From: Arenibacter antarcticus
GTDB lineage: Bacteria; Bacteroidota; Bacteroidia; Flavobacteriales; Flavobacteriaceae
Direction of reading: 5' to 3'
DNA length: 64,000 nucleotides
NCBI RefSeq assembly: GCF_041320605.1
Contig: NZ_CP166679.1
Span: forward strand, 1,054,001 to 1,118,000
Shown here: piece by piece, positions 51,701-60,476 of the stretch
Layout of the letters: each line of letters opens with the position of its first letter
Numbering within the stretch: the stretch's first letter is position 1
The notes under the pieces: model-generated
Seen by the model: only the letters and a program-made list of their open reading frames with translations
Databases searched by the model: none
Told to the model about the DNA's origin: nothing
Made by a program: the position numbers and the translations under genes

Positions 51701-52138
51701 AACAATGTTACCGAACGCCTCAATCAGTATACCCAACTTAACCAAGTAAAGGATGAGGCTGCCTTGCAAAAATTTGAATCGGACCTAAAAGACCGCTTTG
51801 GGGAATTGCCACCCCAAGCAGTGGATTTATTGAACTCAGTCCGAATTAAATGGATTGCCAACAGTATAGGTTTGGAGAAAATCGTCATGAAAAAAGGTAA
51901 AATGATAGGTTATTTTATCGCAGATCAGCAATCAAATTTCTACCAGAGCACACAGTTCACTACGGTTTTAAGATTTATCCAAAGCAATCCTAAGCTCGCA
52001 AAACTAAAGGAAAAAGAAACTCGCAACGGACTCCGTCTTTTATTGGTGTTTGAACAAATAAAAACTTTGGATAAGGCCTTTAAAGCCATACAAGTCCTAA
52101 GTCCCGAACGATTAAATGCGGAAATTAAATCCACCTAA
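48743..52138 (+). CDS. mfd: Transcription-repair coupling factor
   Basis: 1131 residues, normal length. Displaces stalled RNA polymerase and recruits UvrA for repair. Order of domains: UvrB-like N-terminus (about 1-290; DFVTEPGEFSVRGGIMDVFSF), RNA-polymerase-interaction domain (about 440-520; IGDYVTHIDHGIGKFGGLQKI), helicase domains with Walker A GDVGFGKTEVA, DEEQ box (LLIVDEEQKFGV), TATPIPRTL, STTIVESGLDVTNANT and QMRGRVGRS, then the C-terminal regulatory TRCF domain. The start is TTG at 48743: homology with flavobacterial Mfd (TKSFLPQLF) begins there and no ATG is available upstream. Confidence 0.96.
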   Translation: MTKSFLPQLFAQSPQLRKLQTIIADSQNNTTPGEPSITNLKGLTGSSLSFVVAEAFEKANIPFLFVLSDKEEAAYYLNDLEQLIGEKDALFYPGSYRRPYQIEETDNANVLLRAEVLNRINSRKKPAVIVTYPDALFEKVVTRRELEKNTLKIKLDDTLSLDFLNEVLFEYKFKRVDFVTEPGEFSVRGGIMDVFSFSHDEPYRIEFFGDEVDSIRTFDVETQLSNQKVKKITIIPNVENKFLDENRESILKYIAPNTLIVSKNLNHLFDRLDSFFEKAEEAFGKLSNEIKRAKPLELFANSELIQQQLGSFKVLEIDGNKDSNSGDTILFNTQPQPSFNKKFDLLIDNLNQNHTNGYVNYIFCATDQQAQRFHDIFEEVDKEVHYKTIVYPLYQGFLDSDLKIACYTDHQIFERYLKFHLKNGYAKKQAITLKDLNKLEIGDYVTHIDHGIGKFGGLQKIDVEGKKQEAIKLMYGDRDILYVSIHSLHKISKFNGKDGAPPKIYKLGSGAWKKIKDKAKSRVKKIAFDLIQLYAKRRTEKGFQYGPDSYLQLELEASFIYEDTPDQTKSTEDIKKDMENERPMDRLVCGDVGFGKTEVAIRAAFKAVDNGKQVAVLVPTTILAFQHHRTFTERLKDMPVTVDYVNRFRTAKEKKETLANLEAGKVDIIIGTHQLVNKNVKFKDLGLLIVDEEQKFGVSVKDKLKSIKENVDVLTLTATPIPRTLQFSLMAARDLSVINTAPPNRYPIESEVIRFSEETIRDAISYEIQRGGQIFFIHNRIENIKEVAGMIQRLVPDAKIGIGHGQMEGKKLETLMLAFMNGEFDVLVSTTIVESGLDVTNANTIFINNANNFGLSDLHQMRGRVGRSNKKAFCYFITPPYEVMTNDARKRIQALEQFTALGSGFNIAMKDLEIRGAGDLLGGEQSGFINDIGFDTYQKILAEAIDELKENEFKDLYEEVKGKPKVYVKDTQIDSDFELLFPDNYINNVTERLNQYTQLNQVKDEAALQKFESDLKDRFGELPPQAVDLLNSVRIKWIANSIGLEKIVMKKGKMIGYFIADQQSNFYQSTQFTTVLRFIQSNPKLAKLKEKETRNGLRLLLVFEQIKTLDKAFKAIQVLSPERLNAEIKST

Positions 52139-52153
52139 AATCCCCGATCAGTT

Positions 52154-53485
52154 ATGTATATTAAAAAAATTCTATTCTTATTGGGAATGGTACTTGCCCT
52201 AAACCTTCAGGCCCAACATCATATTTCAGGGAACCTGTCGCCAGCAGATGATTTTAAATGGTTGATTGTTTACAAATTAAATCCGACTGCCCAAACTTAT
52301 ATTACCGATACCGAAGTGAAAAATGGAATGTTCACCTTAAACATTCCAGAAAACTCCCTTCCAGGGGTATATCGTATTGTATATGCCATCCCTCAGGAAG
52401 AATTTTATTTCGATGTTATTTACAGTGGCAAGGAGAGCATTAGTCTGATTTTTAATCGGGAGAAGGGATTGGAATTCCATTCTTCTAAGGAGAATATAAT
52501 TTACTATAGTTATTTTGAAAAAGTAAAGGAATTGGAGCAGAAAATACACCAACTGTATGCAAACAACAATTCTTACCCCAAGCTTCTTGAGGAACAATAC
52601 AGAGCACTAAGGGAAATTCAAAAATCCTTTGAACTCCAGTCCAAAGGACTATTAAGCGAACATTTTATCAAAGCAAACGAATCGTATATTCCCATTAATT
52701 ATCAGAATCAGGAAATTTTCCTTGCCCATAAAAAGAAGCACTATTTTGATCTGATCGATTTGGAAGATTCTATTTTACAGGAATCAGGATTTATATCCGA
52801 TAAAGTACTAAACTATGTCTTTAACACCTTCTCAGCCCAGCCTCTACCAGTAGAAGAAATGGAATCGGAATTAAAATTGAACATAAAACATGTTGCTGAA
52901 GTAATTGCCAATTTGAACGCCAGATACAAAGCACGAATTATGGACGATATTTGGAGTACGGCCGCCAAGAACAACCTTAACAACACAGCCGATTTCATCT
53001 ATTCCGGTTATTTGCACGACTTGGCAATAGCGACTAACAATACCGAACTGACCCAGAAAATAGAAACCCATACCCGCTTGAGAATTGGCGCCATTGCTCC
53101 AGAAATTGAGTGGGAAAATGAAGGGACGACACAAAAACTGAGCGATCTGTCTGGTGCAGAAAACTATATTCTGATATTTTGGAGCAGCCAATGCTCTCAT
53201 TGCCTAAACGAACTTCCTAAGCTTCATCAAGGAATACAAACACTATCTAACACTAAAGTATTGGCTATAGGACTGGAAGAAGATAGGAGCACCTGGAAAA
53301 TGGAAACTAAAAAATTACCCGATTTTATCCATGGTATTTCCTTGGGAAAATGGGATAGTAAATATGTGAAAACATATGATATACAGCAAACACCTACCTA
53401 TCTCATTTTAGACAAAGAAAAACGAATTGTTGCCAAACCAGATACTTATAAAGAGGTGATCGCTTTTTTGAAAGGAGATCAATAA
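52154..53485 (+). CDS. TlpA-like thioredoxin-fold exported protein
   Basis: 443 residues. The signal peptide ends ALNLQAQ. An N-terminal beta-sandwich (about 25-120; SPADDFKWLIVYKLNPTAQTYITDTEV, DUF4369-like) and a helical middle region precede a C-terminal TlpA/AhpC-TSA thioredoxin domain (about 310-440) with IFWSSQCSHCLNELPKL (CSHC active site) and a cis-Pro in QQTPTYLILD. Such proteins act in periplasmic disulfide or redox chemistry. It starts 15 bases after mfd and may be co-transcribed with it. Confidence 0.85.
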   Translation: MYIKKILFLLGMVLALNLQAQHHISGNLSPADDFKWLIVYKLNPTAQTYITDTEVKNGMFTLNIPENSLPGVYRIVYAIPQEEFYFDVIYSGKESISLIFNREKGLEFHSSKENIIYYSYFEKVKELEQKIHQLYANNNSYPKLLEEQYRALREIQKSFELQSKGLLSEHFIKANESYIPINYQNQEIFLAHKKKHYFDLIDLEDSILQESGFISDKVLNYVFNTFSAQPLPVEEMESELKLNIKHVAEVIANLNARYKARIMDDIWSTAAKNNLNNTADFIYSGYLHDLAIATNNTELTQKIETHTRLRIGAIAPEIEWENEGTTQKLSDLSGAENYILIFWSSQCSHCLNELPKLHQGIQTLSNTKVLAIGLEEDRSTWKMETKKLPDFIHGISLGKWDSKYVKTYDIQQTPTYLILDKEKRIVAKPDTYKEVIAFLKGDQ

Positions 53486-53580
53486 CTAGTTATTACTATT
53501 CCATTCCTAAAGAAAAGTTCCATGGCAACAAATTAACACATTGGTACATGAACTCATCGTTCCATTGCTACATTGGCAAC

Positions 53581-54240
53581 TTATAAGGTTTTCAGATCCT
53601 TAATGGTCCTAAAGGCAATATCTACCTGCTCATCGTTCACTATAATGGTAAACTCGTTGGTGGTTGAGATCACCTCAAACAATACAATACCCTCCCAAGC
53701 CAAACGTTGGAAAATAAAATAATAGATACCAGGTACCGAAACATTTTCGGCAGGAAGCTTTACGGTAATAGAGGATAGGTGTTCGGCTTTCTGTGTACAC
53801 TTTTCGTGTTTAAACAATTCCTCCACGGCTTTATCCAAAGTGTTGCTAACAACAATATTCATTTCGTTTACCCCTCTAGAAGAAGTATAAAAAACATCTT
53901 TGTTCTTATTGATTTCTTTTAATAAAATAGTCTGATTTTCCAAAATACTATCGGAAACCAAAAAAGTGAAATCGGTTAAGGAAGACCGCACCGTTATTTC
54001 TCCTATATTTTTGAGAACTTTAATAATTTTATGGGTCGCTCTAAACTCCAGATCATCTGAAAGTCGCTTTAAGGCCATTACTATTGCCCCGTTCCTGATA
54101 TCCTTTCCCAGTTCGTTTTCAATCTCGGGTTTAACAATCCTAGACAAGGAAGTGAGATTTATAATGCCCTGAGCAAGTGCGCTTTGCAAAAAAGGCTTCT
54201 TCTTAATGTAGTCCTCTACTACCGATGAAATAGTCTTCAT
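53581..54240 (-). CDS. ACT-domain-like protein (aspartate-kinase regulatory type)
   Basis: 219 residues. The N-terminal ~80 residues are helical (VVEDYIKKKPFLQSALAQGIINLTSLSRIVKPEIE). The C-terminal part has two ACT-like units: VRSSLTDFTFLVSDSIL..., and SITVKLPAENVSVPGIYYFIFQRLAWEGIVLFEVISTTNEFTIIVNDEQVDIAFRTI, which matches the regulatory half of aspartate kinases. No kinase domain is present. It probably binds a small ligand and regulates something; databases tend to name it aspartate kinase, which is misleading. Confidence 0.7.
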   Translation of the reverse strand: MKTISSVVEDYIKKKPFLQSALAQGIINLTSLSRIVKPEIENELGKDIRNGAIVMALKRLSDDLEFRATHKIIKVLKNIGEITVRSSLTDFTFLVSDSILENQTILLKEINKNKDVFYTSSRGVNEMNIVVSNTLDKAVEELFKHEKCTQKAEHLSSITVKLPAENVSVPGIYYFIFQRLAWEGIVLFEVISTTNEFTIIVNDEQVDIAFRTIKDLKTL

Positions 54241-54291
54241 TTTACTATAATTTTAGTAAAAATAACAATTTGTTACAAATAAAACAAATAA

Positions 54292-54651
54292 TTAAAAATG
54301 ATAAAACGCATTTTCCCAGTGATCTATCTTAAATTTTGAACCGTCCTTAAGGACCGTAATAATATCAAATCTAACTTCTACGTCCAGATCTTTACTGATT
54401 ACATAATGATCTGCCGCTTTTACCAATAATTTAATTTTCTTCTCCCTTACTGTATCGGCAAAATCCTGCCAATATTCAGAACTTCTAGATTTGACTTCCA
54501 CAACAGCCAATATATCGCCCTTTTGGGCTATAATATCAATTTCAGCCTTTAAGTAGCGATAGTTTTTATGAACAATTTGATACCCGTTTTTCCGCAGGTA
54601 AGCTTCCGCCAATTTTTCACCCTTTTCTCCGAATTCGTTGTGTATTGCCAT
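54292..54651 (-). CDS. YraN family (UPF0102) putative endonuclease
   Basis: 119 residues: EFGEKGEKLAEAYLRKNGYQIVHKNYRYLKAEIDIIAQKGDILAVVEVKSR, with the E-x-D-x(n)-EVK restriction-endonuclease-like core, then the YraN C-terminal half. The family is nearly universal in bacteria, resembles Holliday-junction resolvases in fold, and has no certain function. Normal length. It follows the ACT-domain gene's promoter region on the same strand. Confidence 0.92.
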   Translation of the reverse strand: MAIHNEFGEKGEKLAEAYLRKNGYQIVHKNYRYLKAEIDIIAQKGDILAVVEVKSRSSEYWQDFADTVREKKIKLLVKAADHYVISKDLDVEVRFDIITVLKDGSKFKIDHWENAFYHF

Positions 54652-54841
54652 CTTATTATAAATATACTACAAAAAAAACACGCACCTTGTCGAAAACTTT
54701 TTCTTGTTGACGTCCAAAATTGGATAATCCACGTATTATCTTAAGTACTATAAGCTGTTTACTATCAGCCACATACTTAACAATCGAAAAATCCGTTATT
54801 CATTTACCCAACCCATTAACCTATCCAACGCGGAACAATCC

Positions 54842-56350
54842 ATGGAATATTTTATAAACTGCAATACGTCATCTCTAGCGCCGTACACCCCTGCTTTGGA
54901 TGCCGCAAAAGCGGCCCATTTATATAGGCGATTGGGTTTTAGTGCCGCTGTCCAAACCATAGAACAGGCAACAGGTCAATCAGCAAACGCTTTAGTAAAT
55001 ATGTTGATCGCCGAGGCCCAGAACATGCCTCCCTTGCCCGAACCTACATGGGCCAATTGGGATAATAGCAATTATCCCACAGATGATGAACAGCGCAATC
55101 AAATAAAAAACACCCAAGAGGAGGAATGGCGAATCGCCTATACCCAAACTCTGCTAAATAACAACCTTCGGGATCGACTCAGTTTTTTCTGGAGCAATCA
55201 TTTGGTCACTCAATTGGAAGTCTATAGTTGTAATCAGTTTCTATACGAGTACATCAACTGCCTGCAGCGCAACGCCATTGGGAATTTTAAGACCATGGTG
55301 AGTGAGGTTGGACTTACCAGTGCCATGCTCTATTATTTGGACGGAGCGTATAGCAATGGCGACAACCCCAATGAGAATTATGCCCGGGAGCTCTATGAGC
55401 TATTTACCTTAGGGGAAGGAAATGGATATACCGAAGAAGACATTATAGAAACCGCCAAGGCCCTAACCGGATATGTGAACAGAGGCGAGATTGGCTGTAC
55501 CAAGGTTACCTTCGACCCTACTAAATTTAATACGGAAACTAAGACTATTTTTGGAAGAACGGGAAACTGGGGCTATGACGATGTCATGGATATACTTTTT
55601 GAGGAAAAGGCTACTGAAATTGGGTATTTTATCTGTAAAAAATTATATGAATTCTTTATACATCCAGATTCCACCGATGATGCCAATAACGCCAAATCCA
55701 TTATAGACGGCCTATCCGCAACCTTTATTGCCAATAATTTTGAAATAGCCCCCGTCCTAAGTCAACTTTTTAAAAGTCAGCATTTCTTTGATGACGAAGC
55801 CATAGGGGTTATCATTAAAAGTCCGTTCGATATCTTCCTGAACCTAATCAACGAAACCAGCTTCGCCTATGACGATTCCATGATCAGAACCGTGGCAGAA
55901 ACCTCTAGGTTATTAAGTCAAGAAGTCTTTAATCCGTTCGATGTAAATGGCTGGCAACGAAATAGGACATGGATCAACACCAACTTTATGATCGGCAGAT
56001 GGCTGACCTCCGAAATGGTGTTGGAGCAATTTTGGGGAGATAAGCCAGAACAATTTCGGGCATTTGCGGTGGCTACTGTTGGCCCAAGTAACAGCAATAC
56101 AAGCAATCCAAGAATCGTAGTTCAGGCCATAGTAACTAAAGTTTTACCCAAAGGACTGCTTACGGAACAAGATTTCAATAATGCCTTGGATGTATTTATG
56201 GTAGAAGACATCCCTGATAATTATTATGGATCGGACTTTACCCCGGAAGGATTAGGGTATTGGATGTTGGGAACCAGTCCCGAAGCACCATTACAGGTTT
56301 ATCTCTTGTTATTGCACCTAATTAGACAACCCGAATTTCAATTAAAATAA
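54842..56350 (+). CDS. DUF1800 protein
   Basis: 502 residues. No clear signal peptide. DUF1800 pattern: AAHLYRRLGFSAAVQTIEQATG near residue 25, LRDRLSFFWSNHLVT, NENYARELYELFTLGEGNGYTEEDI, AKALTGY, KSPFDIFLNLI and a WLTSEM end. The family is always next to DUF1501; together they are thought to form an exported complex, perhaps acting on cell-surface polymers. The partner follows 10 bases downstream. Confidence 0.9.
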   Translation: MEYFINCNTSSLAPYTPALDAAKAAHLYRRLGFSAAVQTIEQATGQSANALVNMLIAEAQNMPPLPEPTWANWDNSNYPTDDEQRNQIKNTQEEEWRIAYTQTLLNNNLRDRLSFFWSNHLVTQLEVYSCNQFLYEYINCLQRNAIGNFKTMVSEVGLTSAMLYYLDGAYSNGDNPNENYARELYELFTLGEGNGYTEEDIIETAKALTGYVNRGEIGCTKVTFDPTKFNTETKTIFGRTGNWGYDDVMDILFEEKATEIGYFICKKLYEFFIHPDSTDDANNAKSIIDGLSATFIANNFEIAPVLSQLFKSQHFFDDEAIGVIIKSPFDIFLNLINETSFAYDDSMIRTVAETSRLLSQEVFNPFDVNGWQRNRTWINTNFMIGRWLTSEMVLEQFWGDKPEQFRAFAVATVGPSNSNTSNPRIVVQAIVTKVLPKGLLTEQDFNNALDVFMVEDIPDNYYGSDFTPEGLGYWMLGTSPEAPLQVYLLLLHLIRQPEFQLK

Positions 56351-56360
56351 CCCTCCCAAT

Positions 56361-58070
56361 ATGTGCGATACCCATAATATTCACCCCGAAAATGATCAAA
56401 AGGAAAATGGTCATGACTTTGAACATAAATATTGGAGTAGACGTTCTTTTCTGCAGGCCCTAGGGATTGCCGGATCGGGCTCCCTTATGTTGGGCAGTAA
56501 TATGCTAACCGCCTCCGCACCATCGCCACTAACCGCTGCCATTGCAGCAGCAGAAACAGATAATATTCTAATACTGATACGTCTTACAGGTGGCAACGAC
56601 GGACTCAGCACCATTATTCCAATTTCCCAATACGATACCTATGCCAATGCCAGACCCAACATATATCTCCCAGAAAGTAAGATATTAAGGCTAACCGATG
56701 AGTTTGGGGTACCTACTTATATGAAATCTTTAGAGCCTATGTGGAGCGAAGGCCAGTTTAAGGCTGTACATGGCGTAGGCTACGAAAATCAAAATCTATC
56801 CCATTTTACAGGATCAGATATTTTTGCCAATACAGACCTCAACTCCTCCGGGTTTAACAGATTGAATACCGGCTGGATGGGAAGGCATTTTGAAAATATA
56901 TTCCCAGATTATTTGGTAAATCCGCCAGATGCCCCAGCCGCTATTCAAATTGGAAATTTTGGAAGTTTGGTATTTCAAGGGGAAGAAACCAATTATGCCT
57001 TTGTAACCTCCAATGTGGAACAGTTAGAACGAATTGCGGAAACAGGGGTGCAATACAGTTTGGATGAAAGCCTATTCAATAACTGTATGTATGGTGACCA
57101 GCTAAAGTTTTTAAGGGGAACAGCCAATACCACCTACGAATATTCTGGTAAGATACATGAAGCTTATGAACGTGGGCAAAATCAGGTAGAATATCAAAAA
57201 AATGGGTTCGCCAGACAACTTGCCCTTTTAGCCAGACTGATCAAAGGAAATTTGGGCACCAAGGTATATATGATAAGTATGGGCGGATTTGATACTCATG
57301 GGAACCAGCCTATGGTTCACGAGCGATTAATGTCTAATCTTTCTATTGCCGTCAATAACTTTTATGAGGATCTTTCCTTTACCCAACAAGATGAAAAGGT
57401 TTTGGGAATGACTTTCTCCGAATTCGGAAGACGAATCTATGAAAACGGTTCCAACGGGACAGATCACGGAAAAGCGGCGCCAACCCTCTTCTTTGGTTCT
57501 GGATTAAACGGTAGTGCCTTTGTGGGCGACCACCCTGCTCTAGATGACCCGGACGGCCGTGGCAACCTAGAATTTACCATGGATTTTAGAGATCTATATG
57601 CTACCGTAATGGCAGAGTGGCTCTGTGTTCCTATCCCCTTGGTAGAACAGCATCTTTTAGACCATCCATACACCCCGGTAAATCTTGGGTTTAACTGTAG
57701 TGGTACAGATTTCCCGGATATCCCATATGACGACGGACAACCAACCCCTCCAACCACTTCTACTCCTCCTCCTACAGACGGACAAGTTCCTGATCCAGAA
57801 TTGGTAAACGCCATCATACACAAACCCTTCTACCCTACAGACCAAACCCCTCATATCTATCTAGAAATGCCCTTTAGCGCCCATGTAGATATACAATTGT
57901 TCAATATTATGGGGCAACATCTAGGAACGGTATACAATGAAATGATGATGGAAGGCTCCACCGAAATAAATATTAGAGAAAGACTCCCTACCTCCCTAGC
58001 TTCGGGAAAATATATTTACCGGATTCAGGTTCAGGATAAAAAGCTGAGCAAATCCATTATGGTGGCATAA
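56361..58070 (+). CDS. DUF1501 protein with Tat signal and type IX sorting domain
   Basis: 569 residues. A twin-arginine signal (SRRSFLQALGIAGSG) near residue 27, then the DUF1501 (alkaline-phosphatase-fold-like) domain: NILILIRLTGGNDGLSTIIP, SHFTGSDIFANTD, GGFDTHGNQ, TFSEFGRRIYENGSNGTDHGKAAP. A Pro/Thr linker (PTPPTTSTPPPTDG) leads to a C-terminal type IX sorting domain (PFSAHVDIQLFNIMGQHLGTVY ... LASGKYIYRIQVQ). So it is folded before Tat export and then crosses the outer membrane. It pairs with the DUF1800 protein immediately upstream. Confidence 0.92.
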   Translation: MCDTHNIHPENDQKENGHDFEHKYWSRRSFLQALGIAGSGSLMLGSNMLTASAPSPLTAAIAAAETDNILILIRLTGGNDGLSTIIPISQYDTYANARPNIYLPESKILRLTDEFGVPTYMKSLEPMWSEGQFKAVHGVGYENQNLSHFTGSDIFANTDLNSSGFNRLNTGWMGRHFENIFPDYLVNPPDAPAAIQIGNFGSLVFQGEETNYAFVTSNVEQLERIAETGVQYSLDESLFNNCMYGDQLKFLRGTANTTYEYSGKIHEAYERGQNQVEYQKNGFARQLALLARLIKGNLGTKVYMISMGGFDTHGNQPMVHERLMSNLSIAVNNFYEDLSFTQQDEKVLGMTFSEFGRRIYENGSNGTDHGKAAPTLFFGSGLNGSAFVGDHPALDDPDGRGNLEFTMDFRDLYATVMAEWLCVPIPLVEQHLLDHPYTPVNLGFNCSGTDFPDIPYDDGQPTPPTTSTPPPTDGQVPDPELVNAIIHKPFYPTDQTPHIYLEMPFSAHVDIQLFNIMGQHLGTVYNEMMMEGSTEINIRERLPTSLASGKYIYRIQVQDKKLSKSIMVA

Positions 58071-58169
58071 GTTAAAAAATGGGCGAAGGCCTTGGTTGAC
58101 CACGAATTCCAATACGGACAACTAGGGTATATTTTTTTGTGGAATGCCTTAGCTCCCCACAAAAATCTT

Positions 58170-58177
58170 TACTTTTG
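58170..58177 (+). promoter_or_regulatory. -7 box of metG
   Basis: TACTTTTG matches TAnnTTTG, 18 bases before the metG ATG at 58196. It lies inside the longer possible reading frame, supporting the shorter start. Confidence 0.55.
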
Positions 58178-58195
58178 CACCCTAATTCAAAAGTA

Positions 58196-60274
58196 ATGTC
58201 TCAAAACCAACAAAAGCCAGCAAGATATACCATTACCGCTGCACTCCCCTATACCAATGGTCCCATACATATTGGACATTTGGCTGGGGTTTACGTCCCT
58301 GCCGATATCTATGCCAGATATTTAAGAGCAACAGGAAACGATGTGGCTTTTGTATGTGGTAGTGACGAACACGGGGTAGCTATCTCCATGAAAGCTAAAA
58401 AAGAAGGTGTTACACCACAAAATATCATCGATAAGTACCACCATATAATAAAACAATCTTTTTTGGATTTTGGAATTACGTTTGACAACTATTCTAGGAC
58501 TTCGGCCCAAATACATCATCAAACCGCCTCCGATTTCTTTATAAATCTATATGAAAAAGGTGATTTTATTGAGGAATCTACCGAGCAATTATACGATGAG
58601 GAAGCGCAACAATTTTTGGCAGACCGCTTTGTAATAGGTACCTGCCCAAAATGTGGCCATGAAGAGGCTTATGGCGATCAATGTGAAAGCTGTGGATCTT
58701 CCTTAAATGCCACCGATCTAATCAACCCTAAATCTACTATTTCTGGTGCCGTGCCATCGCTTAAAGAAACCAAACATTGGTTTTTACCCCTAGATCGGTA
58801 TGAGGAATTTTTAAGGGAATGGATTTTAAAAGGACATAAAAACGATTGGAAACCCAATGTTTATGGCCAATGTAAGTCGTGGATCGATGAAGGCCTAAAA
58901 CCAAGAGCTGTGACAAGGGATTTGGATTGGGGAATTCCCGTTCCAGTAGCAGGGGGAGAAGGCAAAGTGCTATACGTATGGTTTGATGCACCTATAGGAT
59001 ATATCTCTTCCACCAAAGAATGGGCAGCAAGGGAAGGAAAGGACTGGGAACTGTACTGGAAAGCAAAGGACACTAAGATGGTGCACTTTATAGGTAAGGA
59101 TAATATCGTATTTCATTGCATCATATTTCCGAGTATGCTGAAGGCGCATGGCGACTTTATACTACCGGAAAATGTGCCTGCCAACGAATTCTTGAATTTG
59201 GAGGGCAACAAACTGTCCACCTCCAAGAACTGGGCCGTTTGGCTACATGAATATTTGGAGGATTTCCCCAATATGCAAGATGTGCTTAGGTACACCTTAA
59301 CGGCAAATGCCCCAGAGACCAAGGACAACGATTTTACTTGGAAAGATTTTCAGGCTAGAAACAATAATGAATTGGTTGCTATTTTTGGAAATTTCATCAA
59401 CAGGGTAGTGGTACTTACCAATAAATACTACAACGGCATTGTCCCCAATCCGGGTGAATATAGTCCGGTAGACGAGGAAACCTTGGCAGAACTAAAAAAA
59501 TATCCTGAGATATTGACGAGTTCCATAGAAAGATATCGATTCCGAGAGGCTGGTCAAGAGGTCATGAACTTAGCCCGATTGGGTAATAAATACCTAGCGG
59601 ATGAAGAGCCATGGAAAGTGATTAAGCAAGATGAGGAACGGGTAAAGACTATTATGTTCGTTGCCTTACAAATTGCTACCGCGCTTGCGGTATTAAGCGA
59701 GCCATTTTTACCCTTTACCTCAAAAAAACTGAACAATATCTTAGGATCCGAAAATCTAGAATCGGAATTAAACTGGGGTGCGATTGCTAAAAATTCCAGT
59801 TTATTACCCGCCGGACATCAGATAAATCCAGCAGAACTTTTATTTAGCAAAATAGAGGACGAAGCCATCCAAGAACAATTAAACAAATTAGAGGCTACTA
59901 AAAAAGCGAACGAAACCATGAACAAGGAAGTTACTCCACAAAAAGACACGATTACCTTTGAAGATTTTTCCAAATTAGACATGAGGGTAGGCACCATTAT
60001 AGAAGCCGAAAAAATGCCGAAGGCCAAAAAACTTTTGGTCTTAAAGGTAGATACCGGATTGGATGTTAGAACGATAGTTTCGGGAATAGCTGAAAGTTTT
60101 ACACCAGAAGAAATAGTAGGTAAAAAAGTCACGGTATTAGTAAACTTAGCTCCAAGGGCCTTACGCGGTGTAGAGAGTGAAGGGATGATATTAATGACAG
60201 AAAACGGGGACGGAAAATTAGTTTTTGTGAATCCGGACGAGGATGGAGTAAATAATGGAGAAACTATTAACTAG
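58196..60274 (+). CDS. metG: Methionyl-tRNA synthetase
   Basis: 692 residues from ATG 58196; an upstream in-frame start at 58139 would contain the promoter box and has no homology. HIGH motif in [14 protein letters not shown], zinc-binding [18 protein letters not shown] insertion, the KMSKS-equivalent loop in [15 protein letters not shown], anticodon-binding helical domain, and a C-terminal tRNA-binding (EMAP-like) domain from about 590 ([34 protein letters not shown]). Charges tRNA-Met and initiator tRNA. Confidence 0.97.
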   Translation: MSQNQQKPARYTITAALPYTNGPIHIGHLAGVYVPADIYARYLRATGNDVAFVCGSDEHGVAISMKAKKEGVTPQNIIDKYHHIIKQSFLDFGITFDNYSRTSAQIHHQTASDFFINLYEKGDFIEESTEQLYDEEAQQFLADRFVIGTCPKCGHEEAYGDQCESCGSSLNATDLINPKSTISGAVPSLKETKHWFLPLDRYEEFLREWILKGHKNDWKPNVYGQCKSWIDEGLKPRAVTRDLDWGIPVPVAGGEGKVLYVWFDAPIGYISSTKEWAAREGKDWELYWKAKDTKMVHFIGKDNIVFHCIIFPSMLKAHGDFILPENVPANEFLNLEGNKLSTSKNWAVWLHEYLEDFPNMQDVLRYTLTANAPETKDNDFTWKDFQARNNNELVAIFGNFINRVVVLTNKYYNGIVPNPGEYSPVDEETLAELKKYPEILTSSIERYRFREAGQEVMNLARLGNKYLADEEPWKVIKQDEERVKTIMFVALQIATALAVLSEPFLPFTSKKLNNILGSENLESELNWGAIAKNSSLLPAGHQINPAELLFSKIEDEAIQEQLNKLEATKKANETMNKEVTPQKDTITFEDFSKLDMRVGTIIEAEKMPKAKKLLVLKVDTGLDVRTIVSGIAESFTPEEIVGKKVTVLVNLAPRALRGVESEGMILMTENGDGKLVFVNPDEDGVNNGETIN

Positions 60275-60346
60275 GGTTCTAGCTTAAGGAGGGGAAACCC
60301 CAACTTCACATAGAATACTAGGATTGAGAAAGAATACGGTCCGGTA

Positions 60347-60372
60347 GCGCCTGCCTGACGATAGACAGGCGC
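60347..60372. repeat. Palindromic intergenic repeat
   Basis: GCGCCTG and CAGGCGC pair around a 12-base loop (cctgacgataga). The sequence resembles dispersed palindromic repeats common between flavobacterial genes. It lies between metG and tex. Confidence 0.5.
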
Positions 60373-60476
60373 AGTCCAGAGCTAACAAACCTAGATTGCA
60401 CGAAGCCAACGACAAACAGCCTTGATTAGAAAAACAGTAGTAGAAATACCATCTTCCAAATAAATCGCTATACCTC

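Noticed and set aside
53581-54240. Aspartate kinase
   Set aside because: Only ACT-like regulatory segments are present; there is no amino-acid kinase domain.
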